This document shows, one piece after another, positions 9,913 to 21,283 of a stretch of 25,468 nt of DNA (its first letter is position 1; each line of letters starts with the position of its first letter). The translations under genes were made by a program, and so were the position numbers. The stretch is from Nephromyces sp. MM_2019. Its lineage: Eukaryota; Apicomplexa; Aconoidasida; Nephromycida. The notes beneath the pieces are model-generated. The model was given only the letters and a program-made list of their open reading frames with translations. It was not told the origin of the DNA and searched no databases. Location of the stretch: positions 1 through 25,468 of the forward strand of contig JADHZB010000073.1 of NCBI GenBank assembly GCA_015657535.1, in the 5' to 3' direction.

Positions 9913-12235
9913 ATGAAAGTCTTTAGCACAAAATCTGTTTTAACTCTAGCAGCTCTGCTTCTAGCCTTGTGCCTCGGTGCAGATGCTTCCAAGAAAGATT
10001 ATAAGAAGGAAGTCCATATTATTGGACAAAACGATCCGGTCTACTTCTGCCCAGAAGGCTTTACCCTGTTAAACGAGCACACGTGCGAAAGGACGTTGTT
10101 TGAGCCACTCCAAGTAGGTGCATTGCCGCTTTTATCGGAGAAGTAGTACGTTATTCGTAAGCTCATAGTACCTGCCCTATGCAGGACTACAAGACATGCA
10201 ATAGGTGTAAGCCAAACGTAAATATTGTAGCATACAAAGTTTATCAGAAAGCACCATGTAGTTTCTAGATGCTCTTGAGAAATATGAAGCTGAGATAGCG
10301 CATAATATAAATATAATGAGTACACAAAAAATTCCGCTGTGAACTTATCAACCTGCTTCATTCTAAATTTAAAGATGAGTATATTTGCAGCTTTCAAAGG
10401 CGATGCAATAAGAAATTACAGTGCAGGGTATACAATCCTATAAGCAAGCATTGCTTGATCTTTGCAAGTGAAATTTATCTGCTTGCCACTTACAAGTTTT
10501 CACAATCTATCACACTAGGAAAATATATATGCAATAGTATAGAAAAGCTCCCATATATATCGATAGAGCAATACCTTAACATGTCTTTTAGCACTGGCTC
10601 TTCATTTTGTTTAACTCTTTCAAGTAGCTACGATGTAATCGTGACGTATCAACCTACCAGATATACCAGTATGTGGCTTTGTACACGCTGACCGGAATGC
10701 ATAACATATGATTCTTCTGACCCCTTATCTTAAGTAAACGAGCGTAAAGTGGACGGTTTTTTAAGCTGCGTAAGACTTGGTATTTAGACTAATAAGGGAC
10801 TGCTATTTCCATTGATAGATTGGTGTTGCCAAAACATTCCGCCTACCTCATACCATCCGTTCGTTTAAAAAATTACGATATTTTCAGCTTCTAAGAAACA
10901 TTTTATACATACTTTCGCATGCACGAGCGTATGAATTTTCTCAATAGCAAAATTTATTGTGCCTTGTATCAACAGGAGAGATGTAACATTGGAGAAGAGC
11001 ACGAGGGTGTGTGCTTGAAGAAGGATACCCCAGTTTACAGCTGCCCGGAAGGCTACATTCCCTTTGATCACAGTGATAAGGGTACTAAGGGTAAGAATAA
11101 CTACGGCTCATTCACTCAGCAATGCATCAAGATCGAGAGGTCTTCCTTTGAGTCAATCTGTTTGGACGGCTCCGTACCAACAGCGAGAGGTTGCCCAAAG
11201 AAGCAGTTAGTGCCTGTGGTGCTCACCTGTCCTTTGGATTCAGAGCATACATTTTCTCATAAGAAAAGCAGCAATTTAGATTGTATTGACTACAAGGCTG
11301 TCAGTCCTGTGAGATCATGCATGAGTGGCTTTACCCTTGTTGGCACTCAATGCGAGGGGATCGAAACAGTACCCTGTATTAAGGCCGAACCTGTGCTGTT
11401 GCAAGTGGAAGAGAAAGGAAAAAGTGGAGGCAAGTATGAGGAAGGTAAAGGAGGCCATCATCACCATCACCATCATCATGATAAGGGAAAGAAGAATGAC
11501 ATCCCAGCAAAGGTAGAAACATGCGAAAACAAGATTGTTGTCCCCTCCCGGGAAGAATGCCCAGCTGGCGCTATCCAGACGCGCTCTACAACTCTGTACT
11601 CGAAATCTCATGGTAGTCACAGCCACGGTCATGGCGGCCACCATCACCATGCCCACCACCACAACCATCACCATGGCAGCTCTCACGGCAAAGACGTAGA
11701 GACTAGTCTTGTGTGCGTTGTACCCGAGAGTGTGCCGCTGGTACCATACTGCCCAATTGCCGACGGGAAGATCGATGAAAACAACTTGACGTGTTCGATT
11801 GATACTTTCCAAGCTCCCGAGAGCAGGTGCCCTGCCGGGTATGACACTTGTGGAGGCAAAGGAAAGGGAGACTTTGACAGCTGCTGTCGCGTTGATTATA
11901 AGAGCCCCCAACCTTATTGCTCCGACTCGTCTGCCTTGCAGGATGGATATTGCTTATCCACCCATCCCATCGATTATACTTGCCCATTTGGATACCAGAG
12001 GAACGGTAACACCTGCTTTGCTGAAGAAAGGGCTCCTGTTAAGGTTGAGTACACCGTAAAGTTGGAGAGCTTTGCCGAGCCCGAAGAAGAGAAGAAAAAG
12101 ATTAGGGGTGCCCACCTTCCTCATTCATATCATGCACCACATACCCATCATCACCACCATCACACTCATCATGGGCACGTGCACCATGAGAAAGGCGATC
12201 ACCATCACAGCCACGAAAAGGGCAAGGACAACTAA
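9913..12235 (+). CDS. Secreted Cys-rich, His-rich oocyst wall protein-like (COWP/OWP type)
   Basis: Two exons, 9913-10113 and 10976-12235, with an 862-base intron (donor GTAGGT, acceptor CAACAG, phase 0), give 486 residues. The start is the Met that begins an excellent signal peptide (hydrophobic core about 8-22, likely cut near ADA/SKK); an upstream in-frame Met at 9868 would bury it. The mature chain has 26 cysteines, many exactly 12 residues apart (46/58/70, 117/129, 140/152, 170/182, 250/262, 314/326, 340/352), and CPEGF/CPEGY/CPAGY/CPFGY motifs like those of Cryptosporidium and Toxoplasma oocyst wall proteins, which are cross-linked in the wall by disulfides. Three His tracts interrupt the array: 228-235 (8 His in a row), 279-304 (15 of 26), 450-480 within a C-terminal tail (18 of 37). 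No membrane anchor is visible. Wall location is inferred from the family; it could instead be another secreted matrix protein. Confidence 0.85.
11456..11479 (+). repeat. Octa-histidine tract in the wall protein
   Basis: Eight consecutive His codons (residues 228-235), mixed CAT and CAC, lie in a Lys/Gly-rich linker between the Cys-array blocks ending at C201 and starting at C250. Mixed synonymous codons suggest the tract is kept at protein level rather than being a fresh trinucleotide expansion. Confidence 0.95.
11609..11686 (+). repeat. Second His-rich tract (Gly/Ser/His) in the wall protein
   Basis: Residues 279-304 contain 15 His in 26 positions, as H-rich runs of 4, 3 and 3 separated by Ala and Asn and flanked by Gly/Ser. 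The tract sits between C262 and C314, where the 12-residue cysteine rhythm pauses. Confidence 0.93.
12122..12232 (+). repeat. C-terminal His-rich tail of the wall protein
   Basis: The last 37 residues (450-486) contain 18 His, including a run of six, with Lys/Glu/Gly spacers near the end. The tail lies outside the cysteine array, after an acidic/basic segment (EPEEEKKK). Confidence 0.93.
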
Positions 12236-14735
12236 AAAATGGCAAAAAGCCTAAACTCATGTGCACTAGCATGAGCGTCACAGCCACTTCAAGTGATATG
12301 AATGGTATAACTTTGTGGGCATAGAATCGCATGTACTGATACACAAATATGAAGAGCACAGGTCTGAAAAAAGGTTACATATAATCAGAAAATACTGTCT
12401 TTTTTGTCGAGATATGAAGGTTTCCTACTAGAAGTACACTACATTTCGAGCATAAGGTTACGGCTTTGGGGGAATATCTGCAATTTGTAGAAGTCTCATG
12501 ACACAAAACTTCCACCTATCGCATAATATTTTTTCTGCGTATACATCGCACTCACTGCTCATTATTGGAAAAAGGTTAAACCATGCGGATAGAATTGAAT
12601 TGACACGTCTTGCACTAGCTTAATGATATACTTCTAGCATACAAAGCACTTGGATATATTTGAATAACCGGAACCGAGACACTCGCGAATACTCTCGTCC
12701 ATTTGCATTATTCCCATATATTGTAATACATGTACTTGGAAACTGTAGCATTTACATCGGCTTCATAAATATACAGGTCAGAAAATATAGGTGCGCACCA
12801 AATTGCATAGATTCCATGCTGCGCAGTCAAATAAAAAGATTTTGTAGCTCATTATAGTTGGCAGCATACTCATGCGGAATTGCAAATACATTTAAGCGTA
12901 AGGAGGCACATATTTTAATCAACTTATATAATACAATACAAAGAAACTTGGCACTGGAGATTAAACCTAACTTATCACGCGTCTACAGGGACAAAGTAAA
13001 CAAGGGGTTGAACATTGATGAAACATCGAGTTAGCTATATTTATTGTGAATGAGCCGCTATTGCCTGGAAAAATGTAAAGATTGATTGCGTTATGTGACT
13101 GATATCTTAATAATTTCATTGGTTATGCCAGTTTTATTCTGAGCCCTAATATGTCGGTTTGGAGTATTATTGTTCAGCTCTTTATCCCCCAAAGTTTAGC
13201 TCTCAGAAATTTGAACCCTCCTTCAATATAAATTTATGTTTGAGCTATCCACACATGGCCTGGCTCCTTCAATGGCTGAATCGTTTATTCAAAATTATAT
13301 CCGTTTCACCCTTTGGTGATCAGCGAGCTTTTGTGGCTTGCATTAAAAATCGTTTAAAAGGTAGCGTTAAGCTACTTGAAATATGCTGTATTAAAGAAAA
13401 AACTTGATGCCATCGTATATATCACCTCCTGCAAGACTCTTCTTTGTGGGGTCATATTGCAACTCCATAGAAATAGTAGCTAACGTAGCAAAATCTGTTT
13501 AATAGCTGGTGTATGTAAAATAAGATAATCTGATGCAATTAAAGCATGATAAAATATCACAGCTTCTCCCATTAGCAGCGGAAGGAGTGAAAGCAAGTTC
13601 GATCACATGTAGGCATTCGACAGCATAGAATAGCTGGTACCATTCAGGCACTTTGTGAGAGTCGCTAGGCCCTAAAATAAACTATCTGAAAATAATCAAG
13701 AACCCTATTTACATATTTGTAGTCCCGTAGCAGCATGGTGGTATGCCATATGCTAGCTTTGGCCGACATGAAGCCTCAAACCTAGAACATGCTACGAATC
13801 TACCTGACTGATGTTACTAAACCTTTCAAAACGAAAGTGTGACACCACTGCGGTATAGATTGGCTTGCTATTAAACAGTTCGATTGCACAAGACCTGAGT
13901 TAGAGACCAAAGTATGGTCACCTGCACTCTTTCGGAATTGTTATAAGCATCAATACTCTCTTGTCAATGAACTGTGAATTTCTAAAAATCTTTCATACGT
14001 TACAAGACTTTGAGCGTATCAATAATGCTATTAGATTAATAGCCAAGACTTTTAGCTTATCAACAGTTCTATTATATTTACTAGCAACCACCTCACCAGC
14101 CTATCAGCGGTACTTACTATATTTACTAGCCAACAAAGTATCTTTAACAGACACTATTTAACAGTGGCTCACCTCCCTTGCTTTCTGCTAACAAATTACC
14201 GGTTTGGCTATAAATTCAGGTTCATTGAGATTTCTCAATGTGCATGGGTATGCACACCCCTTCTTATGTACAGCATAAACCCCAGTTTGGATGCCTTTTC
14301 AAACGCTAGGTACTCACATTTTATGTAGCTAAGCGGCTTGATGCAATTTTTCGTCAAAAATCCGCAAGCTTAGCGCGCCACGATACAGTCTAATGGGCGC
14401 CGCGGTGAGTCCATCACTCACTCGTGATATGGACAGCTGCATCCTCTTCTTTTGTGTGGCTTTGAGCATTTTGTCCCAATGTTTTCACTACTATTCCGAA
14501 TCACTTGAAGGATTCACACTCTGGCTTGAAGCGGATGTCTACGGTATCTCTCCTGATTACCAGAACCATTATTATTTCACACGCCTGCCAACTATATGTA
14601 ACTCATTTTCTACAACAGACGGCATCGCTTACGCTCTACGGGTTTCTCTTTTTTTTGCCAAACTTGGCCGCTTCATCTTATTGTCGCTTCCCTTGTTACT
14701 GCCACCATAATTACTAGCTTCCCGAACTCATCAAG
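12236..14735. other. Intergenic region between wall protein and SerRS
   Basis: AT-rich sequence downstream of the wall protein stop. Short ORFs exist (for example 13159-13407, 13961-14161 and 14393-14710, 66-105 residues) but none shows a known domain or a splice-linked partner. The last, 14393-14710, has a hydrophobic N-terminal part and ends 25 bases before the SerRS ATG in another frame; I treat it as noncoding. I see no tRNA or other RNA gene. Confidence 0.6.
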
Positions 14736-16307
14736 ATGCCGATTGACATAGATATGATACGCCCCGAGAAGGGGGGGGATCATGAAATCGTTAGGCGCTC
14801 TGAGATGAGGCGCTTTCGATCCGATGATTGCCTCAATCGGACTATTGCATTTGACAAAGAGTGGAGAGTTACTCTTTTTCAGCTGGAAATGGCTAGGAAA
14901 GCGACACGTTCATATCAAAAAGTTATTTCCGTCCACTACAAGGGTGGCGGAAAAAAGCAGAGCGAACTCTCTTCCAAAGAAAACCCCGTAGCTGTAGCAC
15001 AATCAACCCCCAATACTGAAGAACCATCTTCATGCGTTGATTTGAACTCCTGGACTGAGTCCCTCGCCTCTATACCAGTTGCTTCGCTGCCAGCGGCGGA
15101 GTCCCTGCTTCCATCTCAACTGAAGGCTTTACTTGCTCATTTGAAGGAAAGAATATCTGGGCTGGAAATATCGCTAAGCAGCCTAGCATCTAAGAGGAAG
15201 GATTCTCTTTTTAGTTTAGGTAATATAGTCCACGAAGATGTGCCGACTTCTAACGATGAGGCAGATAATAAGGTGCTGAAGACTTGGGGTTTTACTCGAA
15301 CCGACGACCTGCCTAAAAAAGGCTCCTGGAGGTTGCATCATCATCAGATCTTGACAAAGCTGGGGGCTCTTGAACTAAAGAAAGGTGCGGAGGTAGCTGG
15401 TCATAGAGGATACTTCCTAAAAGGCTGTGGTGTGCTGTTGAACATGGCCCTGGTTAACTATGGCTTGAGTTTCTTGGTGAAAAAGGGTTATCTTCCAGTT
15501 CAGCCACCCTATATGATGAGGAAGGAGGTAATGAAAGATGCTGCCGAATTAAAAGAGTTTGATGAAACCCTTTACCACGTTGCAGGGGGTGGGAGTTTGC
15601 CAGGTGGAAATATCACATCAAATGCGAATAATCAAGAAAAGGCTAGCGTGACTATAGCTGGAAATGACCAAGAAAAGACAAGCAACGCTGATGAATTGTA
15701 TTTAATCGCGACATCTGAACAACCTCTGTGTGCTATGAACAGAGGAGAAACATTTGAACCTAAAGATCTACCTATTCGATATGCGGGAATTTCGACCTGC
15801 TTCCGTAAAGAAGCGGGTTCTCATGGTCGGGATACCTGGGGTATATTCAGAGTTCATCAGTTTGAAAAGGTGGAGCAATTCTGTATTACTACTCCGGAAG
15901 AGAGCTCTAAGATGCACAAAGAAATGCTACAAATCTCCGAAGAATTTTATCGATCGCTAAAGCTACCATTTAGGGTTATATCCATTGTCTCTGGCGCCTT
16001 AAATGATGCCGCAGCTTCCAAGTTTGATCTTGAAGCCTGGTTCCCGGCTTATGAAGAATTTAAGGAACTGGTAAGCTGTTCAAACTGTACAGATTATCAG
16101 TCAAGGGCCTTAGATATCTACCTCGGTTATCAGGCTGGAGCTTTAGCACACAGAAGAAGTTTTGTTCATATGCTCAATGGGACCTTAGTAGCTTCTCAAA
16201 GGTGTTTATGTTGTATTGTTGAAAATTATCAGGAAGAAGGTGGTGTTAGGGTACCTGAAGTTCTGGTGCCGTTTGTTGGCAGCGAATTCTTTAAGTACTC
16301 TGAATAA
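14736..16307 (+). CDS. Seryl-tRNA synthetase, cytosolic eukaryotic type, single exon
   Basis: Charges tRNA-Ser with serine. The 523-residue ORF needs no splicing; an in-frame TAG lies 21 bases before the ATG. It begins with the eukaryotic SerRS N-terminus (IDMIRPEKGGDHEIVRRSE, then FDKEWR), followed by the helical tRNA-binding arm (about 45-160). The class II core shows QPPYMM (motif 1 region, 257-261), ATSEQP (325-330), motif 2 around FRKEAGSHGRDTWGIFRVHQFEKVE (356-380) and motif 3 HMLNGTLVASQR with CCIVENYQ (478-499). It is longer than typical because of low-complexity sequence in the arm (about 70-125) and an insertion (about 285-318) just before ATSEQP. No signal or transit peptide is visible, so a cytosolic role is inferred. 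A run of eight G (14771-14778) encodes the GG of EKGGD and matches the family frame. Confidence 0.95.
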   Translation: MPIDIDMIRPEKGGDHEIVRRSEMRRFRSDDCLNRTIAFDKEWRVTLFQLEMARKATRSYQKVISVHYKGGGKKQSELSSKENPVAVAQSTPNTEEPSSCVDLNSWTESLASIPVASLPAAESLLPSQLKALLAHLKERISGLEISLSSLASKRKDSLFSLGNIVHEDVPTSNDEADNKVLKTWGFTRTDDLPKKGSWRLHHHQILTKLGALELKKGAEVAGHRGYFLKGCGVLLNMALVNYGLSFLVKKGYLPVQPPYMMRKEVMKDAAELKEFDETLYHVAGGGSLPGGNITSNANNQEKASVTIAGNDQEKTSNADELYLIATSEQPLCAMNRGETFEPKDLPIRYAGISTCFRKEAGSHGRDTWGIFRVHQFEKVEQFCITTPEESSKMHKEMLQISEEFYRSLKLPFRVISIVSGALNDAAASKFDLEAWFPAYEEFKELVSCSNCTDYQSRALDIYLGYQAGALAHRRSFVHMLNGTLVASQRCLCCIVENYQEEGGVRVPEVLVPFVGSEFFKYSE

Positions 16308-19300
16308 GTAAGACTGTTTTATCAACATCAATTTGGTGATAAATACATATATTTAGTGATCTTGATTGTTATTTCACTCCGGGAAAGTGATGGATAGAGG
16401 GTAAAACATTTAAGGGAGAATGGCCATTGATGGCGCATTTTGCGTAAAAGGCGCGATGGAAGTTAGCTTCAGGATAGCAAGCCGAAGCTGCTTGAGGATA
16501 TATAAAGCAGAAGTTGCTTTTAACCGTTCGAAAGGCTGATCTTTGAAGGAATTTGCCTTCATATGGTACGAGAATGCGCTATTTATTGGTGTTTTTGCAC
16601 TTGTTATTATTAGATAACTAGCTAGATGGGTATTTATGATGCTCTTTGCAGCAGCCACTTATCAGCTTTGCTTGATACCCTTATTCCTCATGAGCTTCGT
16701 AGCAGCAAGTCATTCGACGCTATGCTGCATTATGCAGCTGAGATTTCTACCATTATGACTGAAATTATCATAAAATTGCTTTGCTTATAAAAATTTATGC
16801 CTCTTGTGATTCGGGTTTTTGGCTTGATTTCAGGATAGCATACTTTATGAATGCTCAAGTCTTGCGTATTTTATTTCCGAAATTGATGAAGCTCCAAATT
16901 TTTGGTAATTTTGTTTTCCCATTTATTTTACCAGTTCTGATTCTTAATATACTCTAAATTCCTGCTATTTGCTATGCTTTTTCCGCTCCTCTTGTGAGTA
17001 TTTTTAGGTCACTGCTTCTTTATTTTGCAAAACCACGACTATATTTATCTTTGTTTTCTTCTCTTTCGTAATCTCCCCGTAAATTTGGCAATGTGTGGAA
17101 TTAAGCGACTTTTGAATTTGCCAATATTTAGCGGGAAACATACCTGGGAGGTAGCCCTGTCCAAATTTCCGGAATTTTGATTGTGCTTCGCAATGTGTAT
17201 ACTCAAGGGGTAGAGATGTTTTATGGTATGCTTTACCTTATAAACACGCATGATCAAACTGACCTCCGCCAATAAGATGATCCTCTGATATTTTTTATGG
17301 CTTGTCTAGTAGTTGTGCGCCTTCATTGACTATCTTGGTCTCCTACATTTATCGCACTTTCATTTACGCTTGAAGTTTTTGGTGAACCCTAGGAATAATG
17401 TTGAAGTTTGTGCTGCTTTTTTTTTCGGAAAACGAAGTTGTGTATTAAAGAGGGTGTCTGGTGCTGCTAAAGGCATTGTTGCTTACGAAAGTGCATAGTA
17501 TTTCGTATCATATTTTCTGCTGCCTGCTTTGATGGTTGTACAAGCCACCATCGTGTTATGTCGTCAAAGTGGTTTTTGCTGGGTTTTATTGAGAGGGAAC
17601 TTATTTTTACTCGTTGACTGCGATTTAAGCTTTCTGCTCTATATCCGGTGCCTCGTTAATTTTTGTTCCAGTTTGCTTACTGCAAAAACTTGGTGTGTGT
17701 TCCGGTTGTTTTTGAGAAGGACAAGCTCCATTATAAATGCTTGCTCTCTTCTCCTCGTTAGGCTTTTGATGTAAGAAGTTCTCTTATGCTTTGAAATCGC
17801 TGCCTCTATAAGCTTACGTCATGCATACAACTCTCTGTTAAGATTCATAGCGTCTAGTTCTCTCTAGTCGATGATGTGAGTATTCAGAGTTGACACGCGT
17901 GTGCTCAGCTGCTCATGCATATATAAATATAATGCCTCGTATATATCCATTTGCTTCTCTCTTGTCCAGTTTAATACGTTTGTGCCTGTGGTGACGCATA
18001 TACCGGAATTTCGGCCAGATAGTGCCGAGATAATATTTTTTCATATTACTTCCAGTCTTGACATTCACGCCCTGACGTTTCACGCTATTATGTACCGTAT
18101 GGTTGCCTCCGTTCCAAAATGTGGAAAAATTTTCTTTAAGATTTTTCAAACAGCAACTTTCGGTTAATAGTTTGAGTTTTCATCTTTGTGTGCAATTATA
18201 CCCAATTGCATCACTGTGGGCTACAAAGAACTAATACAGCTGCGATTGCTTCTATATACGCCCTTCTTTGTGATTACAAAGAGAATCTATCAGCTGCGTT
18301 TGCTTATAGAAAATTAATGATATTCAAGTTATGCAGGTCTCTATGTATCGAAACTATTAATATATGTCAGGTTGGTGCTAGGGGTACTGATTTGATAGCG
18401 TTTTATAGGCAACCTTAATGGGCCGGTTGATATTGCCTATGCTCCCTATGTTTTCTCCTTAAGCAAAGGAGATTCATTCTTGCGCTAATTCAGAAGACGG
18501 ATTCTGACTAATTTGGCTATTAATAAGGTAGCACGCTGTACTCGCAGGTACACTTGAGACTTTCAAAGCACAAGACGGATTCTGTACTAAATTCATCATT
18601 TCTCCTGTCTGCACATGGGCAACTTTTCTCGAAACGCGACTACATTGTTTGAGAGTTACGTCGTATGTCTTGCCCCCCCGTTTAGAATGTTAAAGGTAGA
18701 TAGAAGGCATTTTTATCTTGTAAGACATGTTTTCTTCTGCCAAAAGCGTCTTATTAAAGCATAGCTCCAGTGCGGCGTTTTAGTGAGGAGCAATCGTGAG
18801 CGGCGCTGATTTTCAACTGTTTTTTTTATAAGATTCTCCTGTTTCTACTGACGACCCTCTTAAAATCTAATGAACGAAGCTGCATTATATAAAGCTGTGC
18901 TTGAGCCATTTAAGCAGCAGGACAAATATCAAGGAGGCTTTTTTTTGCTGATCCTGCTATTGACGGCTAGCTGTTAAAACCGTGTCTTGACTTGATTTTT
19001 AGCTTGGTGAACCCCGTTATTGGTGGGCACCAACGGATAAACCGTGTGATTAGCATAATAAATCTTATGAAATTGCTCGTATTATCTCTACGGGGTGCTG
19101 TTTTACTTTTTTAATTTTGTCTTGCCTGCGGGTTATGAAGTTCACATGGTGCAATGAAAGCATTGTTAAGGCTAGCGTGTGTAGATTAATGGAACCTAAA
19201 TTATCATTATAATATAACGTTTGAATTAAATCAACTATTATATTAGGCATTAATGGTGGTATTGTCAACAAATAGTGAAGATACCAAGGCATTTTCGAGC

Positions 19301-21283
19301 AACTAAACATTTAAAAAAAAACCTCAGGTAACGAATTTTAGCCCTTGAGACCATTATTTAGAGTCAAGGCCTGTTTTTTGAAACTTTGGTAATTGTGAGA
19401 TTATTAAAGGTGAAAGTATACAAAACATGCGCTGCCATAGATAATGCCAGATGGAAAATTACAGATACTCTACGGTGACTAGCAAAATTACAACGTTTCC
19501 GGCGGTACAATGTATGCGTTTGACCGAGATTAATTAGTATTACGCACCCAAGGAAACACTTGTAAACTGTCTTTTTAAACGGTTTGAAGTGAGCTTGCAA
19601 GCAATAGACTGTTATACGTGTTGTATGTGACAGGCCGCCTTCCATGAATTCTGGCGAATATCCTGAAATCCAGAATCAGACACGATGGTGGTGTAGCACG
19701 CAGGCTACTACTAAAAGTTACCGATAGTTTTGTTGGCCATCCCGTAGATTCTTCTTAGGTTTGAAAGCTTAACTTTAAGTTTCACATGCATGGCCCTACA
19801 AACTCCGAGCCCCCTATTTCGTAAAAAATGCAAAGCGCTTACAAGGTTGCTCTTGTTCTTCAAGAAGTAGATATTCCACGGTAAAAATCGCGTGTCACCC
19901 CACGAATATTGGGGATAATGTTCGTAATGGTTGCCCCACTTAATGAAGGGTTCCTGCAGTATTTTTGCTGGCTTAGCTAGTAAAATGGCAAACCTCTACA
20001 GCACCGGTCCTCAAAATATTTCATGAGTCATTGCAATTTCAACATCCGTGGGGTAATAAAACGCCAATCCTTTACAGCACAGGTCCTCAAAATATTTTAT
20101 GGGTTATTGTAATTGCAGCATTAGTTGGGCGCATAGGAATATTACTTTGCTGTCTTGCTTCTTGGCTGTTTAATACTCCTTGAAGTTGCAAGCAGAATTT
20201 TAGGTCTTAAACTACACATTAGTTCCTCCTCTTGAATGCTTTTTCCATGCAAACTTTTAGTTTGATAAAGTTGTTAAAATCTGCCCAGTACGTGTTTGCA
20301 ATCACACACATGGCAGAGCTAACACGAATTTAGGAGATCTAGCGCCTGCTATAGAAAGTGCCTACCAATTTATGCGCAAATTACAAAAAAAGTCTGAAAA
20401 TTACACTTCATTACAGTGCATTGTCCTGTATCCATATGCATGACATCAAAGTCGCAGCGCTTGAGAGTGAGAGAGAAACTTTGGAACACAGGATTTTGAC
20501 ATTTGATATGTAGAAAGATAAATAAGAGAAAGGGAGCAAGAATATTCTTCTCCAAATTTGCGAAAAAACACCACTGGCAACCAGCCCTTTGGGCATATTT
20601 TGCGTTTGTGTGTGGATTCCTTTCATCCTTTTCTCACTGACAAAAAGGTGTGGTAACGTGCTTTATAACTCCGGTCAGTTAAAATCAAGCTTCAAGTGAA
20701 AATCAGGCGACGATATTCGCCTCTATAATAAAGTTGAAATCAACCTTCCATCGAACAAGAAGGTAATCACATATCATCCCCCACGGTTAGTACCATACCA
20801 ATTGTAGGTTCAAGAATAGAAGCTAAATATAACAAGATATCTCACAGTACCAAAAGTGAGAAGAGGTACTAAAAATTAGGTTTTCTTGGGAAAATCGCTA
20901 CCGCTGTGTGCTAAAGCCTCTATGCCCACACTTTACTTCATTTATCAGTATACTTTATGGAGTAAATAAATATCATCTCCATAAGTCTTCTCCTTGAACA
21001 TTTATCCCATTTATGAAATCCATTTGTTCTCCTCTTTGAAGTTCTTCACAGTTGAATCCTCCGTCTCGCTTGATTCACGACTTCACTCTTTTGCTTACAA
21101 TTAATCCAGCCTTTCTGCTCACGCCTTTCCATATGTGTTACTTTACAATCAATTGCCTTCACTCTTGTATTTCCAGGTATCCGGCATACTCTCTTAATTC
21201 AAGCTACCACTTCGCTCCGCAACTGCAATTTGTTCGTATTTTATCTCTAGCATGCATTCACGAAAATTCCTCCCGCTTCGTGC
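16308..21283. other. Gene-poor 5-kb region between SerRS and HisRS
   Basis: No ORF above about 95 residues and no recognisable motif in either strand. A small stem (7 bp, 16318-16324 with 16337-16343) follows the SerRS stop. A diverged 76-bp duplication lies at 19981-20128, and the word AAGACGGATTCTG occurs twice near 18494 and 18572. A short-exon gene could hide here, because the Rab11 and HisRS exons are only 37-339 bases long. Confidence 0.55.
19981..20128. repeat. Diverged 76-bp tandem duplication
   Basis: The block starting TAAAATGGCAAACCTCTACAG (19981) is followed 76 bases later by TAAAACGCCAATCCTTTACAG (20057). Both contain CAGCAC.GGTCCTCAAAATATTT.ATG and end in a G-run. By eye most positions match; differences are mainly single substitutions, many of them transitions. 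Confidence 0.85.

Noticed and set aside
11315..11911. 198-residue ORF on the minus strand
   Set aside because: It lies fully antisense to the wall-protein exon 2; its length is a by-product of CAT/CAC codons read in reverse, and it has no recognisable domain.
14393..14710. 105-residue ORF with hydrophobic N-terminus just before SerRS
   Set aside because: Different frame from SerRS, no splice donor that clearly joins it to the SerRS start, no family resemblance. An alternative targeting leader for SerRS was considered but not supported.
15616..15669. 54-nt GT...AG segment inside SerRS as an intron
   Set aside because: All supported introns here are at least 301 bases, the segment keeps the frame open, and its sequence forms a repeat with the following codons. 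Treated as coding.
16318..16343. Stem-loop after the SerRS stop, resembling a terminator
   Set aside because: Only 7 bp of stem, and intrinsic terminators do not apply to nuclear RNA polymerase II genes.
17313..18418. Several 60-90 residue ORFs between SerRS and HisRS
   Set aside because: Lengths fit chance in AT-rich DNA, start sites lack context and no domain or spliced partner can be seen.
18494..18590. Repeated word AAGACGGATTCTG as a transposon target or terminal repeat
   Set aside because: Only 13 bases, no longer homology around it and no element-encoded gene.
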